From: Janthinobacterium sp. Marseille
Lineage (GTDB): Bacteria > Pseudomonadota > Gammaproteobacteria > Burkholderiales > Burkholderiaceae_D
DNA length: 64,000 nucleotides
NCBI RefSeq assembly: GCF_000013625.1
Contig: NC_009659.1
Coordinates: forward strand, 1,054,001-1,118,000
Direction: 5' to 3'
Under the pieces are notes generated by a model. The model saw nothing but the letters and a program-made list of their open reading frames with translations. It did no database searches and was not told the origin of the DNA. A program made the translations under genes and the position numbers. This document shows positions 36,758 through 45,324 of the stretch, in pieces (within the stretch, counting starts at the first letter, position 1; every line of letters starts with the position of its first letter).

Positions 36758-38146
36758 TCAGATGCGTTTAGCATTTTTAATGCTGTAGCTCGGCTTATAC
36801 ATGGTCACGAATTCTTCCGCCGCAGTGGGATGAACGGCCATGGTGCGATCGAAATCTTCTTTCGTGACACCGGCCTTTAGAGCAACGCCAAGTAGTTGTA
36901 CCATCTCGCCAGCGTCATGTCCGAGAATATGGGCGCCTAGAACTTTGCGGCTCACTGCATCAACAATCAGTTTCATGATCGTTTTTTCCACGCGGCCAGA
37001 AATCGTCGTCTTCATCGGGCGGAACTCGGCGCGATAGATATCAAGCTCGGAATGGCGTTTGACAGCATCTTCTTCAGACAGACCCACTGTGCCTATTTCT
37101 GGTTGAGAAAATACAGCTGTTGCGATTACATCGTGATCAGGAGCTGTTGGATTGTTTTTGTATTCCGTTTCGATGAAACACATGGCTTCATGGATTGCAA
37201 CTGGTGTCAGTTGTACTCGATCAGTAACGTCTCCCAGCGCGTAAATATTGGGGACGTTGGTACGGGAATATTTGTCTACGATGATTGCGCCACGTTCGTT
37301 AATCTCGACGCCAGCAGCTTCCAGTCCGAGCCCTTGGGTGTTTGGATCGCGTCCAAGCGCGAGCATGACGGAATCGACGACCATTGACTCGCCGTTCTTT
37401 GTCTTCGCCATGAGACCACCTTCCGCAGTCTTCGAGATGTTTTCGATAACGTCGGTGAGCATAATGCGGATTCCCTTCTCCGTCATTGCCTTGTGCAGGC
37501 CATGACGCATGTCTTGGTCGAAACGCGATAGAATTTCTTTACCGCGGTAGATCAACGTTACATGTGCACCAAGGCCATGGAAAATATTGGCGAACTCGAC
37601 GGCGATATAGCCGCCACCGGCAATCAGGATCGATCGTGGCAACTCTGGAAGGTCAAAAGCTTCATTGGACGAAATGCAGAGTTCGTGGCCCGGTAGTGCA
37701 GCATGCGGATTTGGCGTACCACCGGTGGCAATGACGATTTTCTCTGCGGTGACGGTCCTGCCGGTTTTAGTTAAGCGAATAGTGTGCGCATCGATCAACT
37801 CCGCGCGACTCTCGACGATCTCAACGCCATTGTTCTCTAAGCCTTGTCGATAAAGGCCTTCGAGCCGAGCAATTTCTTTATCCTTAGCAGCAGTCAGCTT
37901 CTTCCAGTTGAACGTATTTTTACCGACCTCCCATCCGTAACCCACAGCATCCTCAAAATGCTCATGAAATTGAGATGCGTAGACAAAAAGCTTCTTCGGT
38001 ACACAACCGCGGATGACGCAAGTGCCGCCGAATCTGTATTCTTCGGCAATTGCAACTCGCTTGCCGAGTGACGCGGCAAGTCGGCTCGCCCTCACTCCAC
38101 CCGATCCACCGCCAATTACAAACAAATCATAGTCATAGGTAATCAT
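36758..38146 (-). CDS. gor: Glutathione-disulfide reductase
   Basis: The 462-residue protein has the FAD motif FVIGGGSGGVRASRLAA, the redox pair in GGTCVIRGCVPKK (Cys43, Cys48), an NADPH motif LIAGGGYIAVEFA and the C-terminal active-site MAVHPTAAEEFV. RGCVPKKL and the EYRFGGTC context are typical of glutathione reductase rather than lipoamide dehydrogenase. It regenerates GSH with NADPH in the cytoplasm. AAGGAAAA precedes the ATG. Several flanking genes depend on GSH or flavin redox chemistry. Confidence 0.95.
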   Translation of the reverse strand: MITYDYDLFVIGGGSGGVRASRLAASLGKRVAIAEEYRFGGTCVIRGCVPKKLFVYASQFHEHFEDAVGYGWEVGKNTFNWKKLTAAKDKEIARLEGLYRQGLENNGVEIVESRAELIDAHTIRLTKTGRTVTAEKIVIATGGTPNPHAALPGHELCISSNEAFDLPELPRSILIAGGGYIAVEFANIFHGLGAHVTLIYRGKEILSRFDQDMRHGLHKAMTEKGIRIMLTDVIENISKTAEGGLMAKTKNGESMVVDSVMLALGRDPNTQGLGLEAAGVEINERGAIIVDKYSRTNVPNIYALGDVTDRVQLTPVAIHEAMCFIETEYKNNPTAPDHDVIATAVFSQPEIGTVGLSEEDAVKRHSELDIYRAEFRPMKTTISGRVEKTIMKLIVDAVSRKVLGAHILGHDAGEMVQLLGVALKAGVTKEDFDRTMAVHPTAAEEFVTMYKPSYSIKNAKRI

Positions 38147-38286
38147 TCAATTTTCCTTGGAATTCAACTGCTATTAAATTAGTACTTTATTAGGCATTAC
38201 GATTCGAAATTAAAATACTGGCCGCGGCTATCTTTTTGTTCTATTGCTATGCACAGATCACCGCAGGACGCGCCTACTTCATTGTG

Positions 38287-38736
38287 TCAGGCCAATAGTT
38301 TTCGGTAGTGGATGAAGGCAGAGCGATCGGCGATACGGTCGTAAAGCTGCCTGGCGTTATGATTGGATTCATGCGTCAGCCAGTACACACGGGATGCCCC
38401 ACGACTTTTCGCATCTGCATACACATGCTCAATCAGCGCGCGACCTACGCCACTACCACGTCCGTCTTCTGCAACAAAAAGATCTTGAAGATAGCAGTCA
38501 TCGCTCGTCGTCCAAGCTGATCGATGATAGATCGAATGCACTAGTCCTACTGCTTGTCCGTCCATCATTGCCAGCGCTGCATGTATCGGTTCAGTCGGAT
38601 CCAAGAAGCGAGCCCAAGTCTCGAACGTCACTGATTCGGGAATATCAACTTTGTAAAATCGCTGATAGCCTTTCCACAGTGGAAGCCATATTTCAAAATT
38701 TTTGTTTTCAATGGCCTTGATTTCGATTGATTGCAT
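38287..38736 (-). CDS. GNAT-family N-acetyltransferase
   Basis: The 149-residue protein is a single GNAT fold. YLQDLFVAEDGRGSGVGRALIEH contains the acetyl-CoA pyrophosphate loop (R-G-x-G-x-G/A type, near residues 92-99), and NHNARQLYDRIA matches motif B. The substrate is not predictable. Twenty-eight bases of this gene are repeated at 34541-34568, which shows a past duplication. Confidence 0.87.
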   Translation of the reverse strand: MQSIEIKAIENKNFEIWLPLWKGYQRFYKVDIPESVTFETWARFLDPTEPIHAALAMMDGQAVGLVHSIYHRSAWTTSDDCYLQDLFVAEDGRGSGVGRALIEHVYADAKSRGASRVYWLTHESNHNARQLYDRIADRSAFIHYRKLLA

Positions 38737-38814
38737 GGAATGCTCCTGAAATTCAGATTGTTGCCTCGCTACTGTATGTCGGAAGGATCAATTGGTTTTC
38801 GTTCTTTGAGAGAG

Positions 38815-39285
38815 TTATTCAGCGAGAGGTTTCACACCGTATTTTTGATAGTAGGTACTCTTGATTTCATCCTGGCTTCGGCGAGGATCGGCAAAAACAT
38901 GCGCGGGGGACAACAACGGGGCGATTGAAGTCGTCTCAATTTTGACAACGTGATCGACGGGATATTCTGGACCGTTCGTCGCACGAACCCAGTCAGCGAT
39001 CATCGAATGCTCGTCGTCGCTTGACGGTAATAGGAACGCTCGGCCCTTGAATCGATAACCGCGTCTTTGGAAAATATCAACCACGTTAATCTCGACGGCA
39101 GGATTTCGTTTCAAGTTCTGTATTGTCCGGGGCGATGCGATATCAGCAAAGTAGAGAGCGCCGTTTTTGACGGTCAAAGACGCTTTCGGCGAAAGATTGG
39201 GTGTTCCATCTTCATTGACCGTCGCAACGAACGATAGCATCGCTTGCTTGATGATCGTCTCCATATCTTCGGTGATTTCAATCAT
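38815..39285 (-). CDS. Pyridoxamine 5'-phosphate oxidase family flavoprotein
   Basis: The ATG at 39285 gives 156 residues; another ATG two codons earlier is in frame. FVATVNEDGTPNLSPKAS and LYFADIASPRTIQNLKRNP are the FMN-binding split-barrel pattern of the PNPOx-like superfamily. Such proteins bind FMN or related cofactors; most are not true pyridoxamine phosphate oxidases. The start overlaps the end of the azoreductase gene by a few bases, so the two are one operon and may share flavin-linked redox chemistry. Confidence 0.8.
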   Translation of the reverse strand: MIEITEDMETIIKQAMLSFVATVNEDGTPNLSPKASLTVKNGALYFADIASPRTIQNLKRNPAVEINVVDIFQRRGYRFKGRAFLLPSSDDEHSMIADWVRATNGPEYPVDHVVKIETTSIAPLLSPAHVFADPRRSQDEIKSTYYQKYGVKPLAE

Positions 39286-39905
39286 AGACATGGGGTTTCC
39301 CCAATAGCTGCGAGATTGAGCGTTGCGAGTGCTTTTTCTCTCGCTAATATGGATTGATTTTGGTCTAAAAATGCAGTTGCTTGCACGGAGAGAAATTGCA
39401 GATTTTTCAATCCAATGCAGTCGAGCACTGCTGACAGATATGGCGTGAGAAAGTCGGGTTGGTTGGCTCGCTCACCGGTAAAGACACCGCCGGCAGCAAT
39501 ACCGATAAAGACTGGACGATCTCGGAGCATCCCCACCTTCCCAGTTGGCGTTGATTTGAACGTGCGGCCGGCGCGAAGAATTTGGTCTATCCACGCCTTG
39601 AGAACCGAGGGAACGGTTAAGTTGTTCATGGGTGTTCCGATGACAATCACATCGGCCGCATCGACTTCCTGAATAAGCGTCTCCGAAAGTTCCAACGCAC
39701 CCTTCAGCGGAGCTGCCAAAGTGACTGGCGACGATAGGGTAGTCGCATAGTCTGACGAAGCGTGCGGGAGAGGAGCTGCGGCAAAGTCTCGTCGGCTGAT
39801 GCGCGCATTGGGCTCAATTTCAAGAAGTTTTTTTACGATCCCAGCTGAAAGTTGGCGGCTGTGTGATTCTGGACGCGGGCTGCAATCAATATGAAGGATG
39901 TTCAT
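39282..39905 (-). CDS. azoR: FMN-dependent NADH-azoreductase
   Basis: The 207-residue flavodoxin-fold protein has IDCSPRPESHSRQLS at the FMN phosphate site near residue 7, GTPMNNLTVPSVLKAWID near 95 and AAGGVFTGERA near 138. These are the landmarks of AzoR. It transfers two electrons from NAD(P)H to quinones and azo compounds, and its usual cellular role is quinone and thiol-stress protection. It overlaps the downstream PNPOx-like gene. Confidence 0.9.
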   Translation of the reverse strand: MNILHIDCSPRPESHSRQLSAGIVKKLLEIEPNARISRRDFAAAPLPHASSDYATTLSSPVTLAAPLKGALELSETLIQEVDAADVIVIGTPMNNLTVPSVLKAWIDQILRAGRTFKSTPTGKVGMLRDRPVFIGIAAGGVFTGERANQPDFLTPYLSAVLDCIGLKNLQFLSVQATAFLDQNQSILAREKALATLNLAAIGETPCL

Positions 39906-39964
39906 GCGAACGATCCTGATAGTTTTGCAAAGCTAGTTACGGCTATTTTCATCGGTTATTTCCC

Positions 39965-40663
39965 TTAATTAGTTGCCGTCACTTCGAGTCCGCGTTGCAC
40001 TGCCGGACGAGCGAGGCCACGGTTGAGCCATGCCTGCACATGAAGAAGGTGGTCGAAGTTTACGAGTTCACGCGCTTCGTAAAAGCCGATCAGGTTACGC
40101 ACCCAGCCGAGCAATGAAATATCGGCGATGCTGTAATCAGAACCCATCACCCAGTCGCGATCGGCGAGCCGGTTGTCTAGAACTCGGAGTAGTCGCGCTG
40201 ATTCGTTTACATAACGGTCACGTGGGCGTTTGTCTTCATATGCTTTGCCGGCAAATTTGTTGAAGAAACCGACCTGACCGAACATCGGACCGACTCCACC
40301 CATTTGCCACATTACCCACTGGATCGTCTCGTAGCGAGTGTTCAGATCGGTCGAGATGAATTGTCCTGTCTTGTCGGCAAGATAGAGAAGGATCGCGCCC
40401 GATTCGAACAATGCAAGCGGTGTGCCGTTCGGTCCGTTCGGGTCGTAGATTGCGGGAATCTTGCCGTTGGGGTTGAGTGCAATAAAGGCCGGGTCGTGGT
40501 TTTCGTTCGCCATGATGTCGATTCTATGCGGCTCGTAAGCGAGGCCTGTTTCTTCAAGCATGATGCCAACCTTCACTCCATTGGGTGTCGGAAGAGAAAA
40601 CAGTTGCAGGCGATCGGGATACTGCGCTGGCCATCGTTTGAAAATTGGATGATCGGGTGTCAC
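39965..40663 (-). CDS. Glutathione transferase, YghU/YfcG (Nu) type
   Basis: The 232-residue protein has an N-terminal thioredoxin-like domain starting LQLFSLPTPNGVKVGIMLEE and containing ALNPNGKIPAI and FESGAILLYLADKTG, and an all-helical C-terminal domain with DYSIADISLLGWV. The TPNG segment at the active site and the long N terminus are typical of the disulfide-bond reductase YghU/YfcG group, which bind two GSH and reduce disulfides or peroxides. It lies 26 bases downstream of an AhpD-like gene on the same strand, likely in an operon with it. Confidence 0.9.
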   Translation of the reverse strand: MTPDHPIFKRWPAQYPDRLQLFSLPTPNGVKVGIMLEETGLAYEPHRIDIMANENHDPAFIALNPNGKIPAIYDPNGPNGTPLALFESGAILLYLADKTGQFISTDLNTRYETIQWVMWQMGGVGPMFGQVGFFNKFAGKAYEDKRPRDRYVNESARLLRVLDNRLADRDWVMGSDYSIADISLLGWVRNLIGFYEARELVNFDHLLHVQAWLNRGLARPAVQRGLEVTATN

Positions 40664-40689
40664 TTTCTTTCTCCTGAATTTGTCAGTAT

Positions 40690-41232
40690 TCAGATCGAGC
40701 CAGCCGGCGGAACGGCCGGATAATCTTTTTCGGGATCGAACACATTATTGAAAAAATTTGTTAGAGAAAACATCGCCACCATTGAGACGATTTCCATGAT
40801 GTTCGCGTCTGTGTAGCCAACATCGCGAACGGCTTGTACATCGGTGTCATTAACTTGGCCACGGTTTTCGATAACTTTGCGTGCAAACTGAACGGCGGCA
40901 TCGCGCTTTGGATCGCTGGAATGTCCCTTACGAGCGAGGATGATTTCATCGGCTGGCAGCTTAGCCATGTTTGCTGCATAGGTGTGAACTGCCAAGCAGT
41001 AATTACAGCCATTTACCTCAGAGACAACGAGACTGATCGCTTCACGCGTCTTCATGTCGAGCGCCTTGTTCAAGGAGCCTCGGAAGGTGGCCCATGCATT
41101 GAACGCGATCGGGCTCTGCGCAAAGGTTGCCAACATATTTGGGGTGAATCCAAGGCTTTTGCTGAATGCATCGAGAGTCGGTTTCGAATCAGCCGGTACC
41201 TGTTCCGGTTTTAGAGCAGTTGCTCTTGGCAT
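40690..41232 (-). CDS. AhpD-like carboxymuconolactone decarboxylase family protein (copy 1)
   Basis: The 180-residue protein carries the AhpD active-site pattern: Glu72 in VSEVNGCNYCLAVHT, Cys76 and Cys79, and His83. In AhpD these act as a peroxidase and disulfide relay; many family members are uncharacterised antioxidant proteins. A close full-length paralogue is at 42145-42690. It follows the SDR by 41 bases and precedes the glutathione transferase by 26, so these three are probably cotranscribed. Confidence 0.87.
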   Translation of the reverse strand: MPRATALKPEQVPADSKPTLDAFSKSLGFTPNMLATFAQSPIAFNAWATFRGSLNKALDMKTREAISLVVSEVNGCNYCLAVHTYAANMAKLPADEIILARKGHSSDPKRDAAVQFARKVIENRGQVNDTDVQAVRDVGYTDANIMEIVSMVAMFSLTNFFNNVFDPEKDYPAVPPAGSI

Positions 41233-41273
41233 CGTAGTATTCCTTTAATTATGGCTTTATCTGATGGCGCATT

Positions 41274-41984
41274 TCAGTGACCAGCACTTTGTCCGCCGTC
41301 GACGTGGAGAATCTCTCCAGTGATGAACGGTGCGGATTCGAGAAAGAGGATGGCATCGGCGATATCGCTTGTTTCACCCAAACGTCCAATAGGGTTAAAA
41401 GTTCCAAGCACTTCGTGAATTTCAGGAGGGTGCATCGGCGTCTTTATGTTGCCAGGAGCGACGGCGTTCACACGAATTCCTTTCTTCGCATATTCGATTG
41501 CAAGTGATTTTGTTGCGGCATTGATGCCACCTTTTGTCAACGCCGCCAAGACTGAGTAAACCCCACTGATTGCTACTTGGTCGATGCTGGCAGTAATGCT
41601 TACCACGTGGCCGCTCGAATGCTTTTCCATTTCAGCAATTGCGAGTTGCGTAATGTGATAGAAGCCCGCCATGTTTACGTTCATTACAGCTGCGTAATCT
41701 TCTACCGTGTGTTCGGTGAACGGCTTTCCGATGTAGATACCGGCGTTGTTTACCAGCGTATCAATTCGGCCAAATCGTGCGACTCCTTCGGAGATGACGC
41801 GTCGAGCGGTTGCAGGATCGCCGATGTCGCCAGCGATGTTCAATATATTGTCGTCATCTGATGGTCCGATCGAACGCGAGGTTGCTACGATTCTGTAGTC
41901 TAGCTTTCGGAATGCCTGCACTATCTTAGCGCCGATGCCTTGCGATGCACCTGTGACAACAACAACCTTCTGTGACTTGTTCAT
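41274..41984 (-). CDS. Short-chain dehydrogenase/reductase lacking the usual catalytic Tyr
   Basis: The 236-residue Rossmann-fold protein has TGASQGIG at 11-18, NNAGIYIG, a Ser in SITASID and RVNAVAPGNIKTPMH. The YxxxK active site is altered. The Lys is in AALTKGGINA, but four residues before it is Ala rather than Tyr, while a Tyr (GVYSVL) sits four positions further upstream. A group of SDR proteins shares this arrangement, so it may use other chemistry. A 34-codon frame upstream overlaps its start by 4 bases. It lies between two AhpD-like genes. Confidence 0.85.
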   Translation of the reverse strand: MNKSQKVVVVTGASQGIGAKIVQAFRKLDYRIVATSRSIGPSDDDNILNIAGDIGDPATARRVISEGVARFGRIDTLVNNAGIYIGKPFTEHTVEDYAAVMNVNMAGFYHITQLAIAEMEKHSSGHVVSITASIDQVAISGVYSVLAALTKGGINAATKSLAIEYAKKGIRVNAVAPGNIKTPMHPPEIHEVLGTFNPIGRLGETSDIADAILFLESAPFITGEILHVDGGQSAGH

Positions 41985-42085
41985 GCGTTATTCCTGAAAG
42001 TATTATTCAAATGTCGATCATCGATCCATACGAAAAACCAGACACGTTCCTCAAAATCTTTAGGTGATGCATCTGGGTTTGGCAT
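41981..42085 (-). CDS. Putative 34-residue leader or small protein upstream of the SDR
   Basis: An ATG at 42085 with AGGAG a few bases upstream opens a 34-codon frame whose TGA overlaps the SDR ATG (ATGA), the arrangement of translationally coupled genes. The peptide, MPNPDASPKDFEERVWFF and so on, is acidic and aromatic with no signal peptide. It may be a small protein or a leader peptide. No family known. Confidence 0.4.
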   Translation of the reverse strand: MPNPDASPKDFEERVWFFVWIDDRHLNNTFRNNA

Positions 42086-42144
42086 TACGCTCCTATCACA
42101 TGGCATCTTCTATAACCTGAAGATGTCAGGTGACCGGATTGCAT

Positions 42145-42690
42145 TTAGATCGAACCGGCCGGAGCAACGGCGGGGAAGTCCTTCTCAGGATCAAACACGT
42201 TATTGATGAAGTTCGTCAGGGAGTACATTGCCACCAAGGCAACAATTTCCATGATGTTCGCATCTGTGTAGCCAGCATCACGGACAATTTTCAAATCGGC
42301 ATCATTGACCTGACCACGGTTCTCGGTGACTTTACGTGCAAACTGAACGGCGGCATCGCGCTTTGGATCGTTAGCACGACCTTTCCGAGCGAGAATGATT
42401 TCATCGGCTGGCAGTTTGGCCATATGTTGCGCTGTAAAGCTGTGAACTGTCAGACAGTAGTTGCAACCGTTCACTTCAGAAACAGCGAGACCGATGCTGT
42501 CACGTGTCTTCACGTCGAGTGCCTTGCTCAAGGAACCGAGGAGGGTGGCCCATGCGTTGAACGCGATCGGGCTCTGTGCGAAAGTTGCCATCATGTTCGG
42601 GGTGAAGCCGATGTTCTTGGTGAACATTTCGAGAGTTGCTTTTGAATCGGCTGGTACTTGTTCTGGTTTTAAAGCGGCAGTTCTTGTCAT
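42145..42690 (-). CDS. AhpD-like carboxymuconolactone decarboxylase family protein (copy 2)
   Basis: A 181-residue paralogue of the protein at 40690-41232, alike over its whole length and with the same VSEVNGCNYCLTVH active site (Glu, CXXC, His). The start is one of two adjacent ATGs; the second (42690) has GGAG at a better distance. One difference is an inserted HS/FTAQH near the active-site helix. It is the first gene of a minus-strand cluster (AhpD-like, SDR, AhpD-like, glutathione transferase). Confidence 0.87.
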   Translation of the reverse strand: MTRTAALKPEQVPADSKATLEMFTKNIGFTPNMMATFAQSPIAFNAWATLLGSLSKALDVKTRDSIGLAVSEVNGCNYCLTVHSFTAQHMAKLPADEIILARKGRANDPKRDAAVQFARKVTENRGQVNDADLKIVRDAGYTDANIMEIVALVAMYSLTNFINNVFDPEKDFPAVAPAGSI

Positions 42691-42925
42691 CATGATCTCC
42701 GTAAGTAAAGTAAGTTGCTGATTTCACTAATTGGGGAAGTACATCTTGGAATCTTCCCTCGTGTTAGTAGCCTTCACTTTAGGCTTGCCAGACACAAATT
42801 TCGAGACGAGCTTTGCTCAATAGAATGCTCAAAAAGATCAAAATAAAATTTATCAATCCGCAGCACCGCGGCATGGGGTGGTGTGCCTTCTATTTCTTCG
42901 AGGCTGCAGACTGAAAGTGAAGACA

Positions 42926-43882
42926 TTACTTCACCTCGCGCGATAGACGTCGACATTGCCCCGGCGTCATTCCCATTTTTTCGGTGAATATTCTCCTGAA
43001 TGCCGCAACTGATCGATAGCCAACTGCATCAGCCACAGCCTCAGTGGTCATTCCAGGCTTCTTCAGTTCGTTGGCGGCCATGCTCATTCGGATATCCGTC
43101 AGAAGTTCTATTGCTGAACGTCCCAGTTTGTCTTGAAAGTGCCGAACGAAGGTAGCGCGTGACATGTTGCACAAGTCGGCCAGATCAGGAAGATTCCACG
43201 GACGTGCCGGATTAGTGAACATGGCTGAAATGGCCGGAGTCAATCGTGAATGGCCGGCAAGCGCTAACAGACCTGGCGGTGCCTGTTCGGATTCACTCGC
43301 TGCCCGCAGTGCCAATGTGAACAGCGCCGAAGTAAGTGAGTTGAGGATTGCGCATCCGCCTGGTTTATCGCCTGCAGATTCGACGCGCATCAGTTCTACG
43401 AGGCTGACTAAGTGGTTCGAAGCAGACTTAATGCTCCCCTCACTGTGGCCATCTATGGCACGCACTATTAAAGTCGCAGGTAGATAATCGTGAATCATCC
43501 GATCGTGAGGCGGTTCTATGAAGAATCGCCCACACAGCATGTCCAAATGTTCTCCCGGACTTTCATTTTCGCTGAGCGTCCATCCTGCAGAACCTTGGCG
43601 ATTGTGGGTAGTCCCCGGCGGATGCCCGCTGCCATCGTGCAGCACATGTGCAGACCCGTGAGGTAACAGCACGATATCGCCGGCCAGCAATTCCCTGTTC
43701 GTCTTCGTTTCCGGATCTTCGATAATGGCTCGGCCATTGAGTACGACGTGATAGGGGATTTCATGAGCTGCAGACTGGGACCAAGCCACACGCCATGGGG
43801 CGCCATAGGTGCAGTGAACCTCTAGCTTGCCAGTGATGGTGATCATTTGCAGGAGACGGCTTAGCCAGTCGACTTGAGACAT
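42926..43882 (-). CDS. AraC-family transcriptional regulator with cupin_6 domain
   Basis: The 318-residue protein has an N-terminal cupin_6-type domain (EIPYHVVLNGRAIIEDP, LLAGDIVLLPHGSAHVLHDG) and an AraC HTH pair near residues 215-315 (LADLCNMSRATFVRHFQDKLG, VADAVGYRSVAAFRRIFTEKMG). The same architecture is known in regulators of redox and dehalogenation genes, including RclR-type sensors. It lies upstream of the AhpD/SDR/GST cluster on the same strand and is the best candidate for its regulator. It differs from the AraC proteins at 24580, 28599 and 34597. Confidence 0.88.
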   Translation of the reverse strand: MSQVDWLSRLLQMITITGKLEVHCTYGAPWRVAWSQSAAHEIPYHVVLNGRAIIEDPETKTNRELLAGDIVLLPHGSAHVLHDGSGHPPGTTHNRQGSAGWTLSENESPGEHLDMLCGRFFIEPPHDRMIHDYLPATLIVRAIDGHSEGSIKSASNHLVSLVELMRVESAGDKPGGCAILNSLTSALFTLALRAASESEQAPPGLLALAGHSRLTPAISAMFTNPARPWNLPDLADLCNMSRATFVRHFQDKLGRSAIELLTDIRMSMAANELKKPGMTTEAVADAVGYRSVAAFRRIFTEKMGMTPGQCRRLSREVK

Positions 43883-44013
43883 AGATCCTCGGAAACTTGA
43901 AACGCTGATTGCGGTTGTACACCGGCTCTACGTACGACAGAGTTTAATGCGCGACCTGATCGTACATGTAGAACGTAAATTTTTCCAAGGAATTGGTTTG
44001 CACATACGAAGAA

Positions 44014-44053
44014 CCCAGAGGCGTTTCCAAGACTTTTCCTAGACGCCTCTGGG
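44014..44053 (-). terminator. Hairpin downstream of the nitroreductase gene
   Basis: CCCAGAGGCGT (44014-44024) pairs perfectly with ACGCCTCTGGG (44043-44053) over an 18-base loop, 60 bases past the nitroreductase stop and before the AraC promoter. It probably ends the minus-strand transcript, although no T-run follows. A smaller hairpin, CCCTCC-AGAA-GGAGGG, is close by. Confidence 0.5.
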
Positions 44054-44112
44054 ATTTGTTTGCATCACTTTTATGTCCCTCCAGAAGGAGGGGCAATATG
44101 ACCGGATAAAGT

Positions 44113-44748
44113 TCAGACGAAATTCAGTACTTCGGTCACCGGACGACGTGGCTTCTGCGCCCAATTTCCTGCACGCTCCACTCCAATGGACAACAGCATA
44201 ACTGGCACTTCGTTTTTGGTCAATCCGAACTCACGATGTACCCCATCAGCATCGAAACCAATCATCGGCGTCGAGCCCAGGCCGAACGAACGTGCTGCAT
44301 AGATCATCGCTGCCGCGCCAAAGGTGGCAGTGCGCATTGCTTCGTCGCGCTGACGCTGCGGCTGATCAAAGTAAAGGCCACGTGCAGGGTTCTCCCATTC
44401 CGGCACCATCGTTGCTGGCATAACGCCCGCTTTCACCAGTGGCGCTAAGCGCTCCGGTATTACACTGGAATCGGCTAACTGACCGCAGATGATGAAGGTA
44501 ACGGCCGCTTCAGTAATCGGAGGTTGGCCCCAAGCAATCGGACTCAGCTTAGCTTTAGCTTCCGGTGTACGTACGGCGATGAAGCGCCAGTTCTGCAAGT
44601 GGAAAGATGTTGGTGCGGCCGTGCCGATGCGAACGAGCTCATAGATTTGCTCATCGCTTAAGGTGGCGGCAGGGTCGTAATACTTGGCGGAAGAGCGGCT
44701 CAAAATACATTCAATGACGGGGTTGGTCTGGGTGGTTCCGTTAAACAT
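44113..44748 (-). CDS. Nitroreductase family FMN protein
   Basis: The 211-residue protein begins with the FMN-contacting SRSSAKYYDP near residue 18 and has RIGTAAPTSFHLQNWRFI near 46-63, EAAVTFIICGQL and SFGLGSTPMIGFD. These are usual for NAD(P)H-dependent nitroreductases of the oxygen-insensitive type. Likely substrates are quinones, nitroaromatics or similar electrophiles. It lies 46 bases downstream of the cupin gene on the same strand and may share its promoter. Confidence 0.88.
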   Translation of the reverse strand: MFNGTTQTNPVIECILSRSSAKYYDPAATLSDEQIYELVRIGTAAPTSFHLQNWRFIAVRTPEAKAKLSPIAWGQPPITEAAVTFIICGQLADSSVIPERLAPLVKAGVMPATMVPEWENPARGLYFDQPQRQRDEAMRTATFGAAAMIYAARSFGLGSTPMIGFDADGVHREFGLTKNEVPVMLLSIGVERAGNWAQKPRRPVTEVLNFV

Positions 44749-44793
44749 GGTTATTCCTAGGGGTGAAGGGATAAGTTGAGGACAAGAAGGTAT

Positions 44794-45225
44794 TTACTTG
44801 GCAGGCGTGGTCAGTTCTTTGTCGTTGCTATCAACAACGAATATGGCCAAGAGTTTTGCTGCTTTGGTTTTGCTCGCATTCCGACTTACGGAATGGTTCG
44901 CACCTGGCGGTTCAGACCAGCTCTCACCAGCGCGGTACACGCGCACATCACCATCATTGACTTTCGATTCGATCGCACCAGATACCACGTACGCGTATAT
45001 GAAAGCCGACTTCGCGTGGTTATGAGGTAATGAGGCCGTGCCTGGTGGATACTCGACTTCGACGGCGATGAGTGATTTGCCCGGCAGATTGGGAATTGTT
45101 TGTTCAAAATTCGGCTTCACAATTTCGTTGGACTCATGCGCTATAACACCAGTGCTGACGAACATTGCAACTGTTGTGCAAAGTGCAATCAGAATCGGAT
45201 GAACGATCTTGTTCGAATGTCTCAT
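44794..45225 (-). CDS. Exported cupin-domain protein
   Basis: The ATG at 45225, with AAGG seven bases upstream, gives 143 residues with a signal peptide (HPILIALCTTVAMFVS up to about residue 27). The cupin motifs are PHNHAKSAFIYAYVVSG (metal-binding His-X-His) and GESWSEPPGANHSVS, so a periplasmic metal-binding cupin is expected; substrate unknown. The 67-base module shared with mocR begins 33 bases upstream of its start, pointing to control by the MocR regulator. Confidence 0.8.
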   Translation of the reverse strand: MRHSNKIVHPILIALCTTVAMFVSTGVIAHESNEIVKPNFEQTIPNLPGKSLIAVEVEYPPGTASLPHNHAKSAFIYAYVVSGAIESKVNDGDVRVYRAGESWSEPPGANHSVSRNASKTKAAKLLAIFVVDSNDKELTTPAK

Positions 45226-45257
45226 GTTGACCTTAGAATTTTGAGTGTTAATGTTGG

Positions 45258-45324
45258 AATATTCTGTACCATCGATGGTATGAATAATAGAACCAAGACG
45301 CGCCATTTTTGTGTGTACTAAGAA
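45258..45324. promoter_or_regulatory. 67-bp repeated promoter/operator module, copy 1
   Basis: This block, from AATATTCTGTACCATCGATG to TGTGTGTACTAAGAA, matches copy 2 at 45906-45972 at 61 of 67 positions with no gaps. It contains the perfect palindrome ACCATCGATGGT. It lies just upstream of the minus-strand cupin gene and overlaps the stop of the DUF3788 gene. Confidence 0.75.
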
